Shown: positions 26,714-36,141 of the stretch, one piece after another
Position numbering within the stretch: position 1 is the stretch's first letter
Layout of the letters: the number at the start of each line of letters is the position of its first letter
Source of the DNA: Acinetobacter modestus
GTDB taxonomy: Bacteria; Pseudomonadota; Gammaproteobacteria; Pseudomonadales; Moraxellaceae
Assembly (NCBI RefSeq): GCF_014636095.1
Contig: NZ_BMDV01000006.1
Span: 1-64,000, forward strand
Direction of reading: 5' to 3'
Length of the DNA: 64,000 nucleotides
The notes under the pieces: generated by a model
The model's input: only the letters and a program-made list of their open reading frames with translations
Databases searched by the model: none
Told to the model about the DNA's origin: nothing
Program-made: the position numbers and the translations under genes

Positions 26714-27997
26714 TTACTGTCTCGGTTTACGCTCATGCTCAAACACATCCTGTAGATGTTGCTGTAACCATTCAAAATAATCTGGATTTTCAGCTTTAGC
26801 AGCTTCTCTTAATAAAATAGAAGTTGGGTGCATAAGTTTTTGTGATAGGCGATGAGCAAACTCCTGCATCACCTGTTCTGCTGCATGACCATGTTGCAGT
26901 AACTCTAATGCATGTGCCAATTCTTTTTGGCTGACTTCTTCACTGTGCTGGCGATAAGCTTGAATGGTGCTACTCGCCTCTTTCACTTTTTGTTGGGTCA
27001 TCAATTGAGTAGCCAATTGATTCACCATAATTTCAGCCTCAACAGCCGCCTGACGACGTTGCGCTAAATTTTCATCAATCACACTTTGTAAATCATCCAC
27101 GCCATATAAATATACGTTATCTAATGATTCGACTTTCGGATCAATATCACGTGGAACAGCCAAATCGACCATCAACATTTGCTGATAGCGACGTTTTTTA
27201 AGTGCGGCTTTAACATCTGAATATTGAATAACTTGATGTAAACTCCCTGTACAGCTCGAGACAACATCTGCTCTATATAAATTCTGTGCAAGTTCAGCAA
27301 AAGGAATAATTTCAACCTCAACTTGGTGGGCAATTTCTTGTGCCAGTAAATCAGCACGCTCACGGCTACGGTTACAAATTAGAATTTTTGCCACCCCCAT
27401 TTCCGCTAAATGCTTAGCAACCAAACTATTCATTTCACCTGCAGCAACTACCATAACCGTTAACTTTTCAGGGCGACTAAATACTTGCAATGCTAACTGA
27501 GCAACTGCATAACCCATTGAAACAGCATGGCTACCTACAGAGGTTTCTGAACGAACACGTTTCGCTGCATAAAAAGCATATTCAAAAACACTATTTAGTT
27601 CAGGCGAGACAGTTTGTGCATCTTTAGATAAAGCCAAAGCACTTTTGACTTGCCCTAAAATTTGCGGCTCACCCAACATCAAAGAGTCTAAACCACTTGC
27701 AACACGCATCAAATGTGTAACAGCTTGGGCATTTTCGTAACGATAAACATGATGAATTAACTGTTTTACATCAATATTATTCACTTGGGCTAACCAAGTC
27801 AGAACACTATCAGCATCTTCTGTCATGGCATAAACTTCAGTGCGATTACAAGTTGATACAACAACTAAATCATTCAAAGGTGAATGTTTATTTTGTTCAA
27901 GCAATAGCGCAGCTAATCGCTCTGCATTGAAAGCGATTTGTTCACGAAGTTCAACAGAAGCTGTTTGATGGTTGACACCCAATGCAAAGAAAGACAT
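26714..27997 (-). CDS. hemA: Glutamyl-tRNA reductase
   Basis: First committed step of haem synthesis in the C5 pathway: NADPH-dependent reduction of glutamyl-tRNA to glutamate-1-semialdehyde. The 427 residues contain the catalytic Cys in [12 protein letters not shown], the glutamate recognition region, the NADPH domain ([15 protein letters not shown]) and a C-terminal dimerisation domain. It is divergent from the TPR-protein gene, with 79 bases between. In several proteobacteria hemA, lolB, ispE and prs are neighbours, as here. Confidence 0.96.
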   Translation of the reverse strand: MSFFALGVNHQTASVELREQIAFNAERLAALLLEQNKHSPLNDLVVVSTCNRTEVYAMTEDADSVLTWLAQVNNIDVKQLIHHVYRYENAQAVTHLMRVASGLDSLMLGEPQILGQVKSALALSKDAQTVSPELNSVFEYAFYAAKRVRSETSVGSHAVSMGYAVAQLALQVFSRPEKLTVMVVAAGEMNSLVAKHLAEMGVAKILICNRSRERADLLAQEIAHQVEVEIIPFAELAQNLYRADVVSSCTGSLHQVIQYSDVKAALKKRRYQQMLMVDLAVPRDIDPKVESLDNVYLYGVDDLQSVIDENLAQRRQAAVEAEIMVNQLATQLMTQQKVKEASSTIQAYRQHSEEVSQKELAHALELLQHGHAAEQVMQEFAHRLSQKLMHPTSILLREAAKAENPDYFEWLQQHLQDVFEHERKPRQ

Positions 27998-28076
27998 ATC
28001 AGATCATCATTTCGCTAAATTTATGTTATTGTGCAACATCGGTGTCATAAAAAGCATTACTTTGGATCAATAAAAA

Positions 28077-29795
28077 TTGCGTCAGCTATATCGCCGTACC
28101 CTTTTTAGCGGCAAGACGATTCGACGGTATTCTACCACAATCTTGTTGTTAGGTAGCATGAGCTCGTATGTCTCTGCACAAGCAATACACGACATGTATG
28201 CAGATAAAAGCTTTGACAACGCATTACAACAAAGTATGGTTGCTGAATTTTCTCTTGCTTATGATGATATTGCAACTGCATTACACAATTATACAGTGCT
28301 GGCAATTCGAAGTAATTCAACCACAATCAAACAGCGTGCTTTAGATGTCGCCTTAGAATATAACGATTTTCAATCTGCATTAGATATTGCAACACACTGG
28401 GTAGAACAAGAACCCAAAGATGTTCCTGCTTTATTTTACTTATCACATATTGCCCTGAAAACCCATGAATATGAATTGGCAGCTAAAACATTAGATAAGA
28501 TCTTAAATATTGACCCAACTGCTGATCTCGAACAAATTTTGGCAGGGATTGCACCTGAACAAGCACAAGATCGTGAAATTTTATTAAATGCCTTACGTAC
28601 CAGTAAAGAACGTGAAAACCCATCTATCTTGGCTTTAATCGCTGGATTAGAAGCGCAAGATGGCTTATATGAGCAAGCATTAAATAATATCAATAAAGCC
28701 TTACGTAAACGTTCAAAATCGACCAGTTTCATTCTGATGAAAGCCAATCTATTAATGGCTTTACGCGACGATGCTGAAACACAAAAATGGTTTGCACAAG
28801 CCAGTCGAAAAAATAAAACCAATATTGATATACGATTAGCTGAAGCTCGCTATTACATTCAAATCAATCAACAACAGCAAGCATTAGATAAGCTTGAAAG
28901 TATTATCAAAGATTATCCAAAAACTGAAGAAGCTTTATTTATTGCCGGCTTAACCAGTATTGATTTAAAACAATACGAAAAAGCTGAACAATATTTAGTT
29001 GAATTGCGTTCTTCAGCAAAATATCAGAATGAAGCTTATTACTATCTTGCTATCAATGCACAGCGCAAACAACATTATGAAACTGCCAAAGCATATTATC
29101 GGCTCGTGGATGGCAGCTTATATATTGTGTCTCGACGCAATATGGTCACTATTTTCGAAAAGCAAGGGCAATTGAATGATGCTTTACGCTTTCTTACACA
29201 AGAGCGGGTGAATTATCCACAACATGCAAGTTTTCTCTATCAAGCTCAAGCTGATATTTTAAAAAAGATGGATAATAAAAAAGCAGCTTTGGTATTGCTA
29301 GATGAAGCAATTAAGAGCTTACCCGATGATCCTGAACTAATTTATGCAGAAGTATTATTGCTGGATCCTTATACCGATCGGGATAAATTAGATAAAACTT
29401 TGAAGCAACTTTTAATTATTGAACCCAATAGCCCGACCTATTTAAACGCTTATGCTTATACCTTAGCATTGCAAAATCGTCGTCTAAAAGAAGCACGCAA
29501 ATATGCAGAACTAGCGCTCAACTTTGCACCTGAACAAGCCTCTATTCTTGATACATTGGGCTATATCGCTTTTCTACAGAATGATTTTGATACCGCAGCC
29601 AAAGTCTTGGGACAAGCCTATTCAATTAGCCAAAATATCAATATTGGAGTTCGCTATGCTAAAGCGCTGTATATGCAAGGCGCACTCACACAATTTAGTG
29701 AGGTTTTACAGCAATTGAAACAAAAACATGCAAATGCCCCACAATTACAACAACTTGATAGCTTAATCTTACCTATCACTGTAAAAAAGAGTTAA
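28077..29795 (+). CDS. Exported TPR-repeat protein
   Basis: 572 residues with a signal-peptide-like start (basic RRTLFSGKTIRRYS, hydrophobic TTILLLGSM, then SAQA as a possible cleavage site). The rest is tetratricopeptide-type helical repeats such as AEQYLVELRSSAKYQNEAYY and NAYAYTLALQNRRLKEARKY. Probably a periplasmic or lipid-associated scaffold; proteins like it accompany lolB in this family. The start is a TTG; beginning at the next ATG (28158) would lose the signal peptide. lolB follows after 4 bases, so the genes are cotranscribed. Confidence 0.85.
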   Translation: MRQLYRRTLFSGKTIRRYSTTILLLGSMSSYVSAQAIHDMYADKSFDNALQQSMVAEFSLAYDDIATALHNYTVLAIRSNSTTIKQRALDVALEYNDFQSALDIATHWVEQEPKDVPALFYLSHIALKTHEYELAAKTLDKILNIDPTADLEQILAGIAPEQAQDREILLNALRTSKERENPSILALIAGLEAQDGLYEQALNNINKALRKRSKSTSFILMKANLLMALRDDAETQKWFAQASRKNKTNIDIRLAEARYYIQINQQQQALDKLESIIKDYPKTEEALFIAGLTSIDLKQYEKAEQYLVELRSSAKYQNEAYYYLAINAQRKQHYETAKAYYRLVDGSLYIVSRRNMVTIFEKQGQLNDALRFLTQERVNYPQHASFLYQAQADILKKMDNKKAALVLLDEAIKSLPDDPELIYAEVLLLDPYTDRDKLDKTLKQLLIIEPNSPTYLNAYAYTLALQNRRLKEARKYAELALNFAPEQASILDTLGYIAFLQNDFDTAAKVLGQAYSISQNINIGVRYAKALYMQGALTQFSEVLQQLKQKHANAPQLQQLDSLILPITVKKS

Positions 29796-29799
29796 ATAC

Positions 29800-30381
29800 A
29801 TGCGCTTGTTTTCAAAATTATGTGTCGCGATATGTAGCAGTAGCGTTCTAGTATTAACAGGCTGCCAACATCTAAGCCAACCAAATAAGATAATTACTTC
29901 ACCACAAGTGCAAGATGAAAATAACTTTAGCTTACAAGGTAAAATAGGTGTACGTACACCACAACAGTCTGGCAGTGCTTTTTTTACATGGGTTCAACAA
30001 CAAGATCAATTTGATATTGAGCTCACAGGTATATTAGGTGTTGGGAAAACCCAGATTGAAGGCAAAGCAGGTCAAGTCACCTTAAATAGTGCTAAAACTG
30101 GACTCATTACTGCAACCACACCAGAAGAATTACTGGAAAAAGCGACAGGTTGGCAGGCACCGATCATGCACCTTGCCTACTGGGTACAAGCGAAGCCTGC
30201 GACGCAAAATGCTCAAGCGAGCAAAGACGAACAAAATCGCTTGAAACAGCTTATTGAAGATGGTTGGACTGTTGATTTTAGCTATAACGATAAGCAAATC
30301 CTTCCAAATAAACTTTTGTTGAAGCAAACACTTGCTGACGATAAAGGAAACCGTATTACAATGGTGATTCAAAACCGATAG
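29800..30381 (+). CDS. lolB: Outer membrane lipoprotein LolB
   Basis: LolB receives lipoproteins from LolA and inserts them in the outer membrane. It is itself a lipoprotein: the signal peptide ends with the lipobox LTGC (Cys22). The body (193 residues total) has the family's FSLQGKIGVRTPQQSGSAFF and TWVQQQDQFDIEL segments. A Gln/Lys-rich loop near residues 125-150 is longer than in E. coli. In a hemA/TPR/lolB/ispE cluster, four bases after the TPR gene and 13 before ispE. Confidence 0.92.
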   Translation: MRLFSKLCVAICSSSVLVLTGCQHLSQPNKIITSPQVQDENNFSLQGKIGVRTPQQSGSAFFTWVQQQDQFDIELTGILGVGKTQIEGKAGQVTLNSAKTGLITATTPEELLEKATGWQAPIMHLAYWVQAKPATQNAQASKDEQNRLKQLIEDGWTVDFSYNDKQILPNKLLLKQTLADDKGNRITMVIQNR

Positions 30382-30394
30382 ATTAGATTCTTCT

Positions 30395-31228
30395 ATGATT
30401 AGAGTACCTTCCCCTGCTAAATTGAATTTATTTCTGCACATCACTGGTCGTCGAGACAATGGTTATCATGAATTACAAACTATTTTTCAACTGATTGATT
30501 TATATGATTGGATGACTTTTGAGCCAATTGCGGATGGAGTGATTCATATTGAAGGCTTAAATGAGGTTGCTCTTGAACAAAACTTAATCTATCGTGCAGC
30601 ACAATTACTCAAACCCCATGCAAAAGAACCATGTGGGTTAAATATTCAAATCGAGAAAAATATTCCTATGGGTGCTGGTCTTGGCGGCGGTTCATCTAAT
30701 GCTGCCACCACACTCATTGTACTCAATCAACTGTGGCAATGCGGTTTAAATGAACAGCAATTAGCTGATTATGGTGTGCAACTGGGTGCAGATGTGCCTA
30801 TCTTTATTTTTGGTCGAAATGCATGGGCAGAAGGCATAGGTGAACATTTATCATTCATAGACTTAGCTCAAAAACAATTCATAATTTTAAAACCTGACTG
30901 TTTTATCAGCACTCAAGCGCTTTTTTCACAAAAAACATTGACAAGAGATTCTAAGATCACTACATTTTGCGCCTATCAGTTAGAACCTTTTAATTTTGGA
31001 AATAACTTTGAACCTTTGGCTCGACAGTTATATCCTGAAGTAGAAGAAGCAATGCAATATTTAGATCAATTTGGTCTAGCAAAGCTTACAGGTACAGGTG
31101 CTTGTGTTTTTATTGAAGTAACAAGTGAAATAGATATAAAGAAAATTTTGCAAAACGCACCTTGTAAAGCTTACTTGGTCAATAGTTTGGCAGAATCTCC
31201 TTTAAGAAATTTTTCAGTTACATGTTAG
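30395..31228 (+). CDS. ispE: 4-diphosphocytidyl-2-C-methyl-D-erythritol kinase
   Basis: Phosphorylates CDP-methylerythritol in the MEP isoprenoid pathway. The 277-residue GHMP kinase has PAKLNLFLHITGRRDNGYHE at the start, the ATP-binding PMGAGLGGGSSNAATTL and the C-terminal TGTGACVF motif. It ends at 31228, and its stop codon overlaps the first two bases of the tRNA-Gln gene at 31227. Last protein gene of the TPR-lolB-ispE unit; processing of the tRNA would trim this transcript. Confidence 0.95.
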   Translation: MIRVPSPAKLNLFLHITGRRDNGYHELQTIFQLIDLYDWMTFEPIADGVIHIEGLNEVALEQNLIYRAAQLLKPHAKEPCGLNIQIEKNIPMGAGLGGGSSNAATTLIVLNQLWQCGLNEQQLADYGVQLGADVPIFIFGRNAWAEGIGEHLSFIDLAQKQFIILKPDCFISTQALFSQKTLTRDSKITTFCAYQLEPFNFGNNFEPLARQLYPEVEEAMQYLDQFGLAKLTGTGACVFIEVTSEIDIKKILQNAPCKAYLVNSLAESPLRNFSVTC

Positions 31229-31301
31229 GGGCGTCGCCAAGTGGTAAGGCACCGGGTTTTGATCTCGGCATCCGTTGGTTCGAATCCAGCCGCCCCTGCC
31301 A
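31227..31301 (+). tRNA. tRNA-Gln (TTG), copy 1
   Basis: 75 bases with acceptor stem AGGGGCG/CGCCCCT, anticodon loop TTTTGAT (anticodon TTG), T-arm GGTTCGAATCC and encoded GCCA end. The 5' base lies inside the ispE stop codon. All four copies in 31227-31657 appear identical. Confidence 0.95.
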
Positions 31302-31330
31302 ATTTTCATCTGTAGATATATGTAATATAT

Positions 31331-31405
31331 AGGGGCGTCGCCAAGTGGTAAGGCACCGGGTTTTGATCTCGGCATCCGTTGGTTCGAATCCAGCCGCCCC
31401 TGCCA
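31331..31405 (+). tRNA. tRNA-Gln (TTG), copy 2
   Basis: Identical 75-base sequence to copy 1, with CCA encoded. It follows copy 1 after 29 bases, so the tRNAs are likely processed from one transcript. Confidence 0.95.
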
Positions 31406-31422
31406 TTACATATTATCAAATT

Positions 31423-31497
31423 AGGGGCGTCGCCAAGTGGTAAGGCACCGGGTTTTGATCTCGGCATCCGTTGGTTCGAATCCAGCCGCCCCTGCCA
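31423..31497 (+). tRNA. tRNA-Gln (TTG), copy 3
   Basis: Identical to copies 1 and 2, with only 17 bases of spacer before it. CCA encoded. Confidence 0.95.
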
Positions 31498-31582
31498 TAT
31501 CTTTAGACAGACTTGTTTTATATCGATACTTGCTCAATTATATTGACATTATCATACAAAACGATTAAAGTTCTGCCGCATT

Positions 31583-31657
31583 AGGGGCGTCGCCAAGTGG
31601 TAAGGCACCGGGTTTTGATCTCGGCATCCGTTGGTTCGAATCCAGCCGCCCCTGCCA
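31583..31657 (+). tRNA. tRNA-Gln (TTG), copy 4
   Basis: Identical to copies 1-3, with 85 bases before it. It ends 37 bases before prs. The longer spacer before this copy has TTGACA-type sequence (TTGACATTATC near 31541), a possible promoter for the last tRNA and prs. Confidence 0.95.
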
Positions 31658-31694
31658 TCCAAATTCATTATAAGCCAACCGCCAAGGGTGCTTC

Positions 31695-32648
31695 ATGCCC
31701 AATCTTGTCGTTTTTAGTGGAAGTGCTCATCCACATTTCGCCCAAAAAGTCGTAAGCCATTTACATATCCCTCTCGGTGCTGCTTCTGTAAGCAAGTTTT
31801 CTGATGGTGAAATTTCAGTTGAAATTACTGAAAATGTTCGTGGTAAAGACGTTTTTATCGTTCAATCTACTTGTGCGCCAACCAACGATAACCTGATGGA
31901 AATCTTGGTCATGGCTGATGCTTTGCGTCGTGCAAGTGCTGGTCGTATCACTGCAGTCATTCCGTATTTCGGTTATGCACGTCAAGATCGTCGTCCACGT
32001 TCTGCTCGTGTTCCAATTACTGCAAAAGTTGTTGCTGACATGCTGACAACTGTAGGTATTGACCGTGTGGTAATGATCGACTTACACGCAGACCAAATTC
32101 AAGGTTTCTTCGATATCCCAGTTGATAACATCTATGGTACGCCAGCGTTGTTAGCTGATTTACGTCAACAACAACATGACAACTTAATGGTTGTATCTCC
32201 TGACGTAGGTGGTGTTGTTCGTGCACGTGCTGTTGCAAAACAGTTAGGTGATATCGATTTAGCTATCATTGATAAACGTCGCCAAAAAGCAAATGAATCA
32301 CAAGTGATGCATTTGATTGGCGATGTAAAAGATCGTGACTGTGTCATTGTTGATGACATGGTAGATACAGCAGGTACGCTTTGCAAAGCTGCAGATGCAC
32401 TGAAACAATTTGGTGCTCGTCGAGTGATTGCTTATGCGACTCACCCTGTTTTATCAGGCAAAGCGATTGATAACCTTCGTAACTCTGTTATTGATGAACT
32501 CGTTGTTACTGACACGATTCCTCTTTCAGATGAAGCAGCAAACTTAGGTAAAATTCGCCAAGTTTCTGTTGCAAGCATGGTTGCTGAAACAATTCGTCGT
32601 ATCAATAACGAAGAATCTATTAGCGCTATGTTCGATAGTTATCTATAA
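31695..32648 (+). CDS. prs: Ribose-phosphate pyrophosphokinase
   Basis: Makes PRPP from ribose 5-phosphate and ATP, the precursor of nucleotides, His, Trp and NAD. The 317 residues contain the ATP-binding [16 protein letters not shown] segment and the PRPP loop [10 protein letters not shown]. It lies directly after the tRNA-Gln cluster and before rplY, from which it is separated by a terminator at 32668-32689. Confidence 0.97.
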   Translation: MPNLVVFSGSAHPHFAQKVVSHLHIPLGAASVSKFSDGEISVEITENVRGKDVFIVQSTCAPTNDNLMEILVMADALRRASAGRITAVIPYFGYARQDRRPRSARVPITAKVVADMLTTVGIDRVVMIDLHADQIQGFFDIPVDNIYGTPALLADLRQQQHDNLMVVSPDVGGVVRARAVAKQLGDIDLAIIDKRRQKANESQVMHLIGDVKDRDCVIVDDMVDTAGTLCKAADALKQFGARRVIAYATHPVLSGKAIDNLRNSVIDELVVTDTIPLSDEAANLGKIRQVSVASMVAETIRRINNEESISAMFDSYL

Positions 32649-32667
32649 TAGCCCAGCTTTTTTTCTT

Positions 32668-32689
32668 AAACCCTAGCTCGCTAGGGTTT
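32668..32689 (+). terminator. Terminator after prs
   Basis: AAACCCTAG (32668-32676) and CTAGGGTTT (32681-32689) form a perfect 9-bp stem with CTCG loop, then TTTCTAT. Confidence 0.85.
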
Positions 32690-32745
32690 TTCTATCACTA
32701 AACTGGTCGCAAGTTTAGTTACTCAAACTCAATGAGGATATGCCC

Positions 32746-33042
32746 ATGGCAAACTTCGTATTAAACGCTCAAGCACGTGAAGTAGCACAACAAGGGAAAG
32801 GTTCGAGCCGCCGCCTTCGCCACGCTGCTCAAATCCCAGCAATCATCTATGGTGGTAGCGCTGAGCCTGTAGCCGTTACTTTAGAGCTTCGTGAAATCGT
32901 TAAAGCTTTAGAAAACAACGCTTTCTTCGAAGAAGTTATCGAAATCAAAATCGGCGATAAAGTTGAAAACGTTAAAATCCAAGCGTTACAACGTCACCCA
33001 GCTAAAAACACACCTATGCACGCTGACTTCAAACGCGCATAA
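32746..33042 (+). CDS. rplY: 50S ribosomal protein L25
   Basis: L25 binds 5S rRNA in the large subunit. At 98 residues this is the short form without the CTC extension. [20 protein letters not shown] is followed by [17 protein letters not shown]. The ATG at 32746 was chosen because GAGG is 8 bases upstream; the ATG at 32740 would be too close. pth follows after 19 bases, the common rplY-pth pairing. Confidence 0.96.
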   Translation: MANFVLNAQAREVAQQGKGSSRRLRHAAQIPAIIYGGSAEPVAVTLELREIVKALENNAFFEEVIEIKIGDKVENVKIQALQRHPAKNTPMHADFKRA

Positions 33043-33061
33043 GTGTTAAAGGCGTAAATTA

Positions 33062-33643
33062 GTGTCAAATATTTCGCTAATTGTTGGTTTGGGTAATCCT
33101 GGTAAGGAATATGCCCAAACCCGCCATAATGCAGGTTTCTGGTTCGTAGAACAGCTTGCAGATCGTTATGGTATTTCTTTAAAGGCTGATCCAAAATTTC
33201 ATGGATACAGCGGTCGTGGTCAAATTGATGGTCATGACGTACGTTTACTCTTACCTACCACTTTCATGAACCGTTCTGGTCAAAGTGTCGTACCATTTGC
33301 CAAATTTTATCAAGTTGCACCTGAAGCAATTCTTGTTGCTCATGATGAACTCGATATGGATCCTGGTATTATTCGTTTAAAATCAGGTGGTGGACATGGC
33401 GGACATAATGGTCTTCGCGACATCGTTCCACATATTGGTGCTAATTTCCATCGCTTACGTATAGGAATTGGACATCCTGGTTCTAAAGAACGTGTTTCTG
33501 GTCATGTGCTTGGCAAAGCTCCTAGCAGTGAACAAGCTTTAATGGATGCAGCGATTGATCATGCCTTATCAAAAGTGAAAATGCTTATCGACGGACAAGT
33601 TTCACAGGCAATGAATCAAATTAATGCATACAAACCCGCTTAA
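33062..33643 (+). CDS. pth: Peptidyl-tRNA hydrolase
   Basis: Releases tRNA from prematurely dropped peptidyl-tRNA. The 193-residue protein has the family's VGLGNPGKEYAQTRHNAGFW with the catalytic His in RHNAG, GGGHGGHNGLRDIV and RLRIGIGHPG. The start codon is GTG at 33062, with AAAGGCG upstream. It forms a short unit with rplY. Confidence 0.96.
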   Translation: MSNISLIVGLGNPGKEYAQTRHNAGFWFVEQLADRYGISLKADPKFHGYSGRGQIDGHDVRLLLPTTFMNRSGQSVVPFAKFYQVAPEAILVAHDELDMDPGIIRLKSGGGHGGHNGLRDIVPHIGANFHRLRIGIGHPGSKERVSGHVLGKAPSSEQALMDAAIDHALSKVKMLIDGQVSQAMNQINAYKPA

Positions 33644-33789
33644 ATTTAAACTGAATTGTTGATCAATCACGCTTGCCATATTGCATTTTTAAGCGCAAAA
33701 TGCGCATCAAACCGCCTATCGCCAGCGGGAAACGTGACAAGTCAACCAATAAGATATTCATCTTAGGTCTTACTCAGGAGACGCTAGCC

Positions 33790-34170
33790 ATGCTATCTCG
33801 TTTATTAAAATGTAAAATTCACCGTGCAGTTGTCACTCATGCAGAACTTCATTATGAAGGTTCTTGTGCAATTGATGGTGTATTAATGGACTTAGCAGGG
33901 ATTCGTGAATACGAAGAAATCCACGTATGGAACGTAACGAACGGCAAACGCTTCACAACTTATGCAATTCGTGGTGAAGATGACTCAGGTATTATTTCAG
34001 TGAATGGCGGCGCAGCACACCAAGCTGATGTTGGTGATTTAGTAATTATTGCAACTTTTGGTGATTTCACTGAAGTAGAAGCAAACCTCCACAAACCACG
34101 TTTGGTTTATGCAAATCCAGACAATACTGTCAATCACACGGCAAACTGTATTCCTGTACAAATTGCATAA
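33790..34170 (+). CDS. panD: Aspartate 1-decarboxylase, pro-enzyme
   Basis: Makes beta-alanine for pantothenate and coenzyme A. The pro-enzyme of 126 residues cleaves itself between Gly24 and Ser25 ([10 protein letters not shown]) to give the pyruvoyl cofactor; that site is intact. The start is the ATG at 33790 preceded by CAGGAGACGC. The frame upstream to 33673 is probably not translated. panBC are not in the window. A maturation factor PanZ is not seen. Confidence 0.96.
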   Translation: MLSRLLKCKIHRAVVTHAELHYEGSCAIDGVLMDLAGIREYEEIHVWNVTNGKRFTTYAIRGEDDSGIISVNGGAAHQADVGDLVIIATFGDFTEVEANLHKPRLVYANPDNTVNHTANCIPVQIA

Positions 34171-34187
34171 ATACTTAAAATATTTCT

Positions 34188-34217
34188 AAAAAGCCAGTCA
34201 ATAAGAACTGGCTTTTT
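34188..34217 (+). terminator. Terminator after panD
   Basis: AAAAAGCCAGT (34188-34198) pairs perfectly with ACTGGCTTTTT (34207-34217). Confidence 0.85.
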
Positions 34218-34347
34218 TATTGCGACTCTAAAAGGAAAATATTAAATACAAAAAAACTTAAAAATAGGCTTTTATTTTACTTAATCGGACTTGTAAAGCA
34301 GCCTGACACTTTATTAAATAAATAGAAAATAAAGAAAATTAAATCAT

Positions 34348-36138
34348 ATGGATATTATAGAGACACTTCGGAAAGTCAGCGTTTTCTCACATTTAGATGA
34401 ACCTAGCTTGGTTAAGCTCACTCATGATTGTTCAATTAGATATTTACAGACAGGACAGCAACTTTACAATCTCAATGATCCCGCTTCTCATCTTTATATT
34501 GTCGTGTATGGGCGCATTAAATTAACGACCGCTTCAAATTTATCAACTTATTTAGGTCGTTATGAGATCCTTGGAGAAATGGGCGTAATCTCTAATCAAC
34601 CCCATCATGGTTCAGTCAAAGCAATGCGGGATACAACGCTTTTGGTTATTCCCCGACAACAATTTATAGATTTCCTTCACGAGCAAACCGATACCTTATT
34701 TGCCTTATCTAAATTAATTATTGCTCGTACTCAGCCTGAGTTACAACATGCTCATCCTATGAGCCATAATCGTACCTTATCGATTATTCCAGTGTCTTCT
34801 CAGATCCCAGCAATTCATTTAGCAGAAAAGCTTACTGAGCATTTACAACGTTGGCCTCACGTACGTTTAGTCACGGCTGCTCATGTCGATGCCCTATTTG
34901 GAATTGGATTTAGCCAAACGCCACTTGATTATGGGCATGATGATTTAAAATTAAGAGAATGGTTGGCTAGCTTAGAAGAAAAACATTGCTACGTACTTTA
35001 TGCTGCTCACCAAAATGGTGATGACTGGTCTAAACGCTGCTTACACCAAGCTGATCGCATTTTGATATTGGCTGAAGCGAATCAAACACCTGTACATACA
35101 CCGCTAGTAGATATCTTAAATCAACACGATTGGCAAAGCCAAATTGAATTAGTTCTTTTACGTTCAGAGGGTGATCCATCTCCTTATACCCTTACTTGGA
35201 AAGAGCTCTATCATGCACGCGCTCATTATTTTATTCATCCATGGGCACAAACAGATATTTGTGCGATTGCCCGACAGATTTCGAGTCAAGGCGTTGGTTT
35301 AGTTCTTGGCGGCGGCGGTGCACGCGGCTTTGCTCACATTGGATTAATTCGTGCACTTGAACAATTGCATATCCCAATTGATATTGTGGGCGGAACCAGT
35401 ATGGGAGCATTTGTCGCTGCTTTGGTGGCCTGCGGTTTTGATAGTATTGAAATGACACATATCGCTTATGAAACCTTTGTGGCAAGAAACTATTTAAATG
35501 ACTACACCATGCCTAAAGTATCTTTAATTCGTGGACAACGTTTTCACTCTCGCCTACAAGCGATATTCGGTCATCAACGTATAGAAGAATTAAAAAGAAC
35601 ATTTTACTGTATTTCAACCAATCTCACGACTGGCGAAGCTGTGATTCATGATCAAGGTGAATTGGCCACATGGGTTGGAACCAGTATGAGTGTGCCCGGT
35701 GTCGCCCCGCCTGTTGCATGGCGCGAGAACTTATTATGCGATGGTGGGGTGATTAACAACCTTCCCACAGATGTTATGCAAAATTTGGAAAGAGGTACCA
35801 TTATTGCCAGTAATGTCAGTTTACACGATGATATTCGCGTTCCGGGTATTGGTTTAGATCAACCAGATCAAAGTGCCCTACTCAATTGGAATAAACCGAT
35901 CAAAGACAAACTCCTACATGCTCCACGTCTTGCAGAAATCTTAATGCGAACAGCAACTCTTGCGAGTGATACCATGATCCAGACTGCTGCGATTGAACGT
36001 GCCAATCTACATATTCGTATGCCAATCAATGGTATTGGTATGTTTGATTGGCATCGATTAGATCAATTGGTTGAGCTTGGTTATGAACATGCACTCGCCA
36101 CATTAGTTCCTATTCGAGAGACCCTTCCCACTGCATAG
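34348..36138 (+). CDS. Patatin-like phospholipase with cyclic-nucleotide-binding domain
   Basis: 596 residues related to the NTE/RssA family of serine hydrolases. The N-terminal 110 residues resemble a cyclic-nucleotide-binding domain (VFSHLDEPSLVKLTHDC, then a GEMGVI segment). A middle part (about 140-310) is of a type seen in NTE-like bacterial proteins. The C-terminal patatin domain has the oxyanion loop GGGGARGFAHIGLIRAL, catalytic Ser351 in GGTSMGAF and Asp465 in CDGGVINNLP, so it should hydrolyse lysophospholipids or similar. No signal peptide. Stands alone and is convergent with the helical-repeat gene behind it. Confidence 0.9.
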   Translation: MDIIETLRKVSVFSHLDEPSLVKLTHDCSIRYLQTGQQLYNLNDPASHLYIVVYGRIKLTTASNLSTYLGRYEILGEMGVISNQPHHGSVKAMRDTTLLVIPRQQFIDFLHEQTDTLFALSKLIIARTQPELQHAHPMSHNRTLSIIPVSSQIPAIHLAEKLTEHLQRWPHVRLVTAAHVDALFGIGFSQTPLDYGHDDLKLREWLASLEEKHCYVLYAAHQNGDDWSKRCLHQADRILILAEANQTPVHTPLVDILNQHDWQSQIELVLLRSEGDPSPYTLTWKELYHARAHYFIHPWAQTDICAIARQISSQGVGLVLGGGGARGFAHIGLIRALEQLHIPIDIVGGTSMGAFVAALVACGFDSIEMTHIAYETFVARNYLNDYTMPKVSLIRGQRFHSRLQAIFGHQRIEELKRTFYCISTNLTTGEAVIHDQGELATWVGTSMSVPGVAPPVAWRENLLCDGGVINNLPTDVMQNLERGTIIASNVSLHDDIRVPGIGLDQPDQSALLNWNKPIKDKLLHAPRLAEILMRTATLASDTMIQTAAIERANLHIRMPINGIGMFDWHRLDQLVELGYEHALATLVPIRETLPTA

Positions 36139-36141
36139 ATT

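Noticed and set aside
28158..29795. ATG start for the TPR protein
   Set aside because: It would remove the signal peptide. The TTG at 28077 keeps a basic and hydrophobic export signal.
31227..31657. CRISPR-like regular repeats
   Set aside because: The repeats are full tRNA-Gln genes with cloverleaf and encoded CCA; spacing is irregular.
33673..33789. Longer N terminus for panD
   Set aside because: PanD proteins start at the [13 protein letters not shown] segment; cleavage position 24-25 fits only with that start.
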